NCBI GenBank assembly: GCA_023404955.1
Contig: JAEXZY010000068.1
Location: forward strand, 1 to 6,915
Reading direction: 5' to 3'
Length of the DNA: 6,915 nt
Source: Actinomycetes bacterium
Lineage (GTDB): Bacteria > Actinomycetota > Actinomycetes > Mycobacteriales > Mycobacteriaceae
Position numbers and translations under genes: made by a program. The notes below the pieces were generated by a model. It had not been told where the DNA came from and searched no databases. It worked only from the letters and a program-made list of their open reading frames with translations. Shown here piece after piece: positions 4,701-6,915 of this stretch (position 1 is the first letter of the stretch; each line of letters starts with the position of its first letter).

Positions 4701-6915
4701 CCACCAGCGAAGCCGACCCACACGCCATCCTCACCCCCAAGGCGACGCACCCGCCGACGGCCGTGGACATCCTCTCGGCCATCCTGCGCCGCGACGGTGC
4801 GCAGGTCTCCGCCCACAGTGCTCAGCGCGCCGATGCCGACCCGTTCACCCGTTTGGCCCGGGCGACCGACATGTACACCGACGCTCTGTCCAGTGCCGCC
4901 GAGCAGCTCGCCGGCACCGACACCATGGCCGGCATCGACGCCGCCGCCACCGCGCTGCGCGCCGACCTCACCGCCGCCGAAGCGTGGCCCGTCCTGCGCC
5001 GCAATCTCGCCCTGCTGGCGCTGGACGGACACGACCCGCAACAGGCCCTCGCGCACGCCGCCCGCCGCGGACTCGACAACACCGGCGACCCCGCCGCAGT
5101 GCTCGACTGGCGCCTGCCCACCCCCGACGACAGCGCCCTGGACATCGTCGGACCGCTGCGCTGGCTGCCCTCCATTCCTGCCGCACTGCAGGACGATTCA
5201 GCGTGGTCGCGATACCTGTCCGCGCGCTCGACCCTCGTCGAAGACATCGCCGACCAGATCCGCGAACACGCCCGCGCCTGGACCCCGGCGACCGCCCCGG
5301 TATGGGCGCGCCCACTGGTCGGTCAGCGCCCAGGACTGCTCGCCGAGATCGCGGTGTTCCGCGCCGCCCACGACGTCGACCCCGCCGACACCCGCATCAC
5401 CGGGCCCACCCAGCATGCCAACCGCTCCGCGTCGTTCCAAGCGATGCTGCACCAGCGCCTCGACACCGCCCTGGTCACCGGCGGTGCCGGGGCCAAGCGG
5501 TGGCGAACGCTGGCCGAGCGGATCGACCCAACCCTGCCCGCCGACCCGTTCTGGCCCCGATTGGCCACCCACCTCGATCAGGCCGCGCGCGCCGGGGTCG
5601 ACGTCACCGCCCTGGTCGACGACGCCATGACCCGCCACGGGGTGCTGCCCGACGAGCTGCCCGCCGCCGCCCTGTGGTGGCGGCTGGCCGGCACACTGTC
5701 CCCGGCCACCCTCGACGCCTCCAACACCCGCCTGCGGCCGCCGTGGACCGCTGAGCTGCACCGCGTCCTGGGCAGCTCGGCCGCCGAGACCATCACCGCC
5801 GACCCCGCCTGGCCGGCGCTGGTCGCCGCCGTCAACGCCTCGGACTGGCCGCCGGCCGACCTGCTGTCCGCAGCCGCGGAATACCTCCTCGACGCCCTCG
5901 ACGACGACGCGATTCGCCCCGACGAGTACGCCCGCGTGCTCACCTATCGCGTCGAGCTGCTCACCCAGTACGCCGCCGAAGCCCACGCCGACATCCCCCA
6001 CCCCGCCGACAGCCTGGGTGACCCCCTCACCACCGCGCCGCACCACCCCGTCGGCCTCGGCGACCACGACGAGCCCGGCCACGACGACTGCTTCGACTAC
6101 CACTCCGAGAACGACGACAGCCTCGGTGACCTCGACTTCTACTCACTGCTCACCGAGCGCCCCGCGCTGACCCCCGACCTCGACATGGACGTCGCCGAGC
6201 TGCGAGATCGCCGCGCCGCGGCGAAAGCCCGAGCCCGCACCTTGGCCGAAGCGGTGCTGTCCCACCAGGGCGGACCCGCCGAACAGGCCGCCGCCGCCGA
6301 ACTCATCGCCCTGCACCGGCGCCACGTCGAGCAACGCCCGCTGCAACACGACCTGGCTCACGCCCATGCCGACTGGATCACCGCCGCGGCCGCCGCAGAG
6401 GCGCAGCGCCACCGCATGAGCGAGCTCGAGAAGCTCATCACCCGCGCCGAGGGAGACGGTCACCACGACCTCGCCCAGGCCTACCGGGAACGCCGCGGCG
6501 ATCTTGCCGTCGACGCCGCCGACCTTGACGCAGGCGCGCGCCGGGCCGGCGCCGAGCGTGACGCCGCGGCCGAACGGCTTCACGCCCTCGCGGGGGGCCC
6601 GCAGGGTGTCGTGACCTCCGAAGACATCGAAGCCCGTCGCACCATCGCCGTGCACGCCGACCTCGCCGACCTCGCCGCCGCACGCGCCGACGCCGCCGAA
6701 CTGGACAACCAGCTCTACCGCGCCGAAGCCCGCACCGCACGGACCTTCGCCGAGCACCCCGAACGCGACCGAGAACTGGCCCGGGCCACAGCGACGATCA
6801 CCGAGCGGGATCTGATGGTGTTGCGTGCTGAGGTGGATTTCGTGGAGGCAGCGGGGTCTCGGTCACCGGCCACGGTGTACCCACCCCCAGCCCACGGGTG
6901 GGAGGACCTCGACGA
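1772..6915 (+). CDS. traA: MobF-family conjugative relaxase/helicase, TraA/TrwC-like (3' partial, 1714+ aa)
   Basis: This enzyme nicks oriT, becomes covalently attached to the 5' end and unwinds DNA for conjugative transfer. Relaxase domain, about 1-400: Y12/Y14, then the tyrosine pair Y35-Y36 in YYSSKGETPGQWIGSG; GYDLTFTPVKSVSALWAL at 203-220; and the metal triad H273, H284, H286 in FDHRDSRAGDPNLHTH, with the same 11-residue spacing as TrwC H150-H161. Helicase domain, about 580-970: Q-motif-like LNDGQQ (595-600), Walker A APAGTGKTT (618-626; Ala where the general consensus has the first Gly), Walker B VVDEAGM (700-706), GDDKQL (730-735), GYARTINGAQGST (931-943) and LYVALTRGK (961-969). About 745 residues follow with no domain I recognise: an acidic His/Asp-rich linker near 1405-1460 and Ala/Glu/Arg-rich, coiled-coil-like helices at about 1475-1610. 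ATG 1772 is chosen, with GAG at 1764-1766 as a weak ribosome binding site; the adjacent in-frame GTG at 1769 is equally possible. The upstream stop is TAA at 1691. No internal stop or frameshift is seen; the 3' end lies outside the window. It is divergent from the helix-turn-helix/HNH operon. Confidence 0.95.
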   Translation, partial: MGLHKLTAGDGYTYLLRQVAVADGTDLGRASLTDYYSSKGETPGQWIGSGLAALGRPVSRDPNNPLVVDLWGVPNGSEVTEDQMKALFGEGLHPNATRITEHLTGIGLWVDGAHAAAKLGRPFRLGANENEFTRRLRGAYGQHNDTLGRATNAPLDAGVRAEIRTTVAAQMFAEHYGRAHLDDRELTGFTARLSRIDTTAVAGYDLTFTPVKSVSALWALAPLEVAKAIEECHHKAVADTLAYLENQACFTRMGTNGVAQVDAGGFIAAAFDHRDSRAGDPNLHTHVAVSNKVQAIGADGIPRWLALDGQPLYKAKVSASELYNTLCEANLIAELGVNFANDTPEPGKRPVREIVGMSPELITVWSSRRAAIEHRVGALAKDFQQQHGREPSAVEMLALSQQATLETRAAKHEPRSLAEQRHQWRTEAVEALGGHRHVDAMVAAVTSGRAPRERVVITDDWVAEQAANVITTVSAARSTWQISHVRAEVSRVLRYTGCHDTPALSERLVTAALDERSIALTSTADTEMNEPDVLRRRDGASVYTRHDTTVYTSADILAAERRILDAAGLSGGYVVDDASIGLALLQAHAQHGVALNDGQQTLLREMATSGARVQLALAPAGTGKTTAMGTLAAAWVNSGGNVVGLAPTAAAAEVLAADLGAPTDTIDKLVQLCGRHGGRPAADDPARAWFDRIGPGTLIVVDEAGMASTAGLDAVISHALARGASVRLIGDDKQLASVSAGGVLRDIVAIYRALTLSDVVRFTDPVIGAAEGAASLALRDGDPTAIAFYLDHGRVHVGAEHVAADMAYQSWSAAVAADRDALLIAPTNELVAELNERARLDRLRRHPHPDNTRTVTLSDGLTASVGDWILTRSNARWLHIPGGGWVKNGHRWVITDIDATGTVSVSRLTGSDTHSVVRLPARYVATNTTLGYARTINGAQGSTARHECHVVGSDTLTREQLYVALTRGKAENHIYFSTSEADPHAILTPKATHPPTAVDILSAILRRDGAQVSAHSAQRADADPFTRLARATDMYTDALSSAAEQLAGTDTMAGIDAAATALRADLTAAEAWPVLRRNLALLALDGHDPQQALAHAARRGLDNTGDPAAVLDWRLPTPDDSALDIVGPLRWLPSIPAALQDDSAWSRYLSARSTLVEDIADQIREHARAWTPATAPVWARPLVGQRPGLLAEIAVFRAAHDVDPADTRITGPTQHANRSASFQAMLHQRLDTALVTGGAGAKRWRTLAERIDPTLPADPFWPRLATHLDQAARAGVDVTALVDDAMTRHGVLPDELPAAALWWRLAGTLSPATLDASNTRLRPPWTAELHRVLGSSAAETITADPAWPALVAAVNASDWPPADLLSAAAEYLLDALDDDAIRPDEYARVLTYRVELLTQYAAEAHADIPHPADSLGDPLTTAPHHPVGLGDHDEPGHDDCFDYHSENDDSLGDLDFYSLLTERPALTPDLDMDVAELRDRRAAAKARARTLAEAVLSHQGGPAEQAAAAELIALHRRHVEQRPLQHDLAHAHADWITAAAAAEAQRHRMSELEKLITRAEGDGHHDLAQAYRERRGDLAVDAADLDAGARRAGAERDAAAERLHALAGGPQGVVTSEDIEARRTIAVHADLADLAAARADAAELDNQLYRAEARTARTFAEHPERDRELARATATITERDLMVLRAEVDFVEAAGSRSPATVYPPPAHGWEDLD

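Noticed and set aside
5198..6103. Minus-strand open frame of 301 codons
   Set aside because: A Gly/Val-rich antisense shadow of the relaxase C-terminal region, with no family signature.
1..6915. CRISPR arrays, tRNA/rRNA genes, insertion sequences, riboswitches
   Set aside because: No regularly spaced repeats, cloverleaf sequence, transposase motif, flanking terminal inverted repeats or known riboswitch core were seen on either strand.

Overview
The window is very GC-rich with strongly C/G-biased third codon positions, and its gene families are typical of plasmids and integrated conjugative elements of high-GC Actinobacteria. Mycobacterium sensu lato or a close relative (Gordonia, Rhodococcus) is the best guess; this is inferred from family memory, not from a search. 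It looks like the mobilisation (relaxase) region of a conjugative or mobilisable element.

Layout. At 1-54 there is a 15-C homopolymer and a short leader with a good Shine-Dalgarno sequence. At 55-348 (+) lies a small, very acidic, lysine-free protein of unknown function. At 349-462 two hairpins separate this gene from a convergent minus-strand gene and probably act as terminators. At 463-996 (-) is an HNH-family nuclease-like protein. Immediately upstream of it in the transcript, at 1009-1485 (-), is a 158-residue protein with a helix-turn-helix. These two share one reading frame, separated by a TAA and four codons, and are almost certainly one operon. At 1486-1771 is a divergent control region. 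At 1772-6915 (+), running off the window, is a giant MobF-family relaxase/helicase (TraA/TrwC-like), of which 1714 codons are visible. It has the catalytic tyrosines, the HxH metal-binding triad and a complete set of superfamily 1 helicase motifs.

How the parts may work together. The relaxase would nick one strand at oriT, stay covalently attached and unwind the plasmid for transfer. The helix-turn-helix protein is a plausible regulator or relaxosome accessory protein acting on the divergent region. The HNH protein is a recognisable but functionally undefined companion.

The most interesting stretch is the divergent intergenic region. A perfect 13-base sequence (TTGGGGCGGTGCT) occurs twice in inverted orientation, 18-19 bases upstream of a mycobacterial-type TANNNT -10 hexamer in each direction. 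The plus-strand copy is preceded by a 9-bp bulged inverted repeat and resembles the nic core of F-type MobF origins of transfer. The region also flips sharply from C-rich to G-rich at about 1675-1680. I see a candidate oriT plus shared operators here. I see no wholly new enzymatic system, no CRISPR array, no RNA gene and no insertion sequence.
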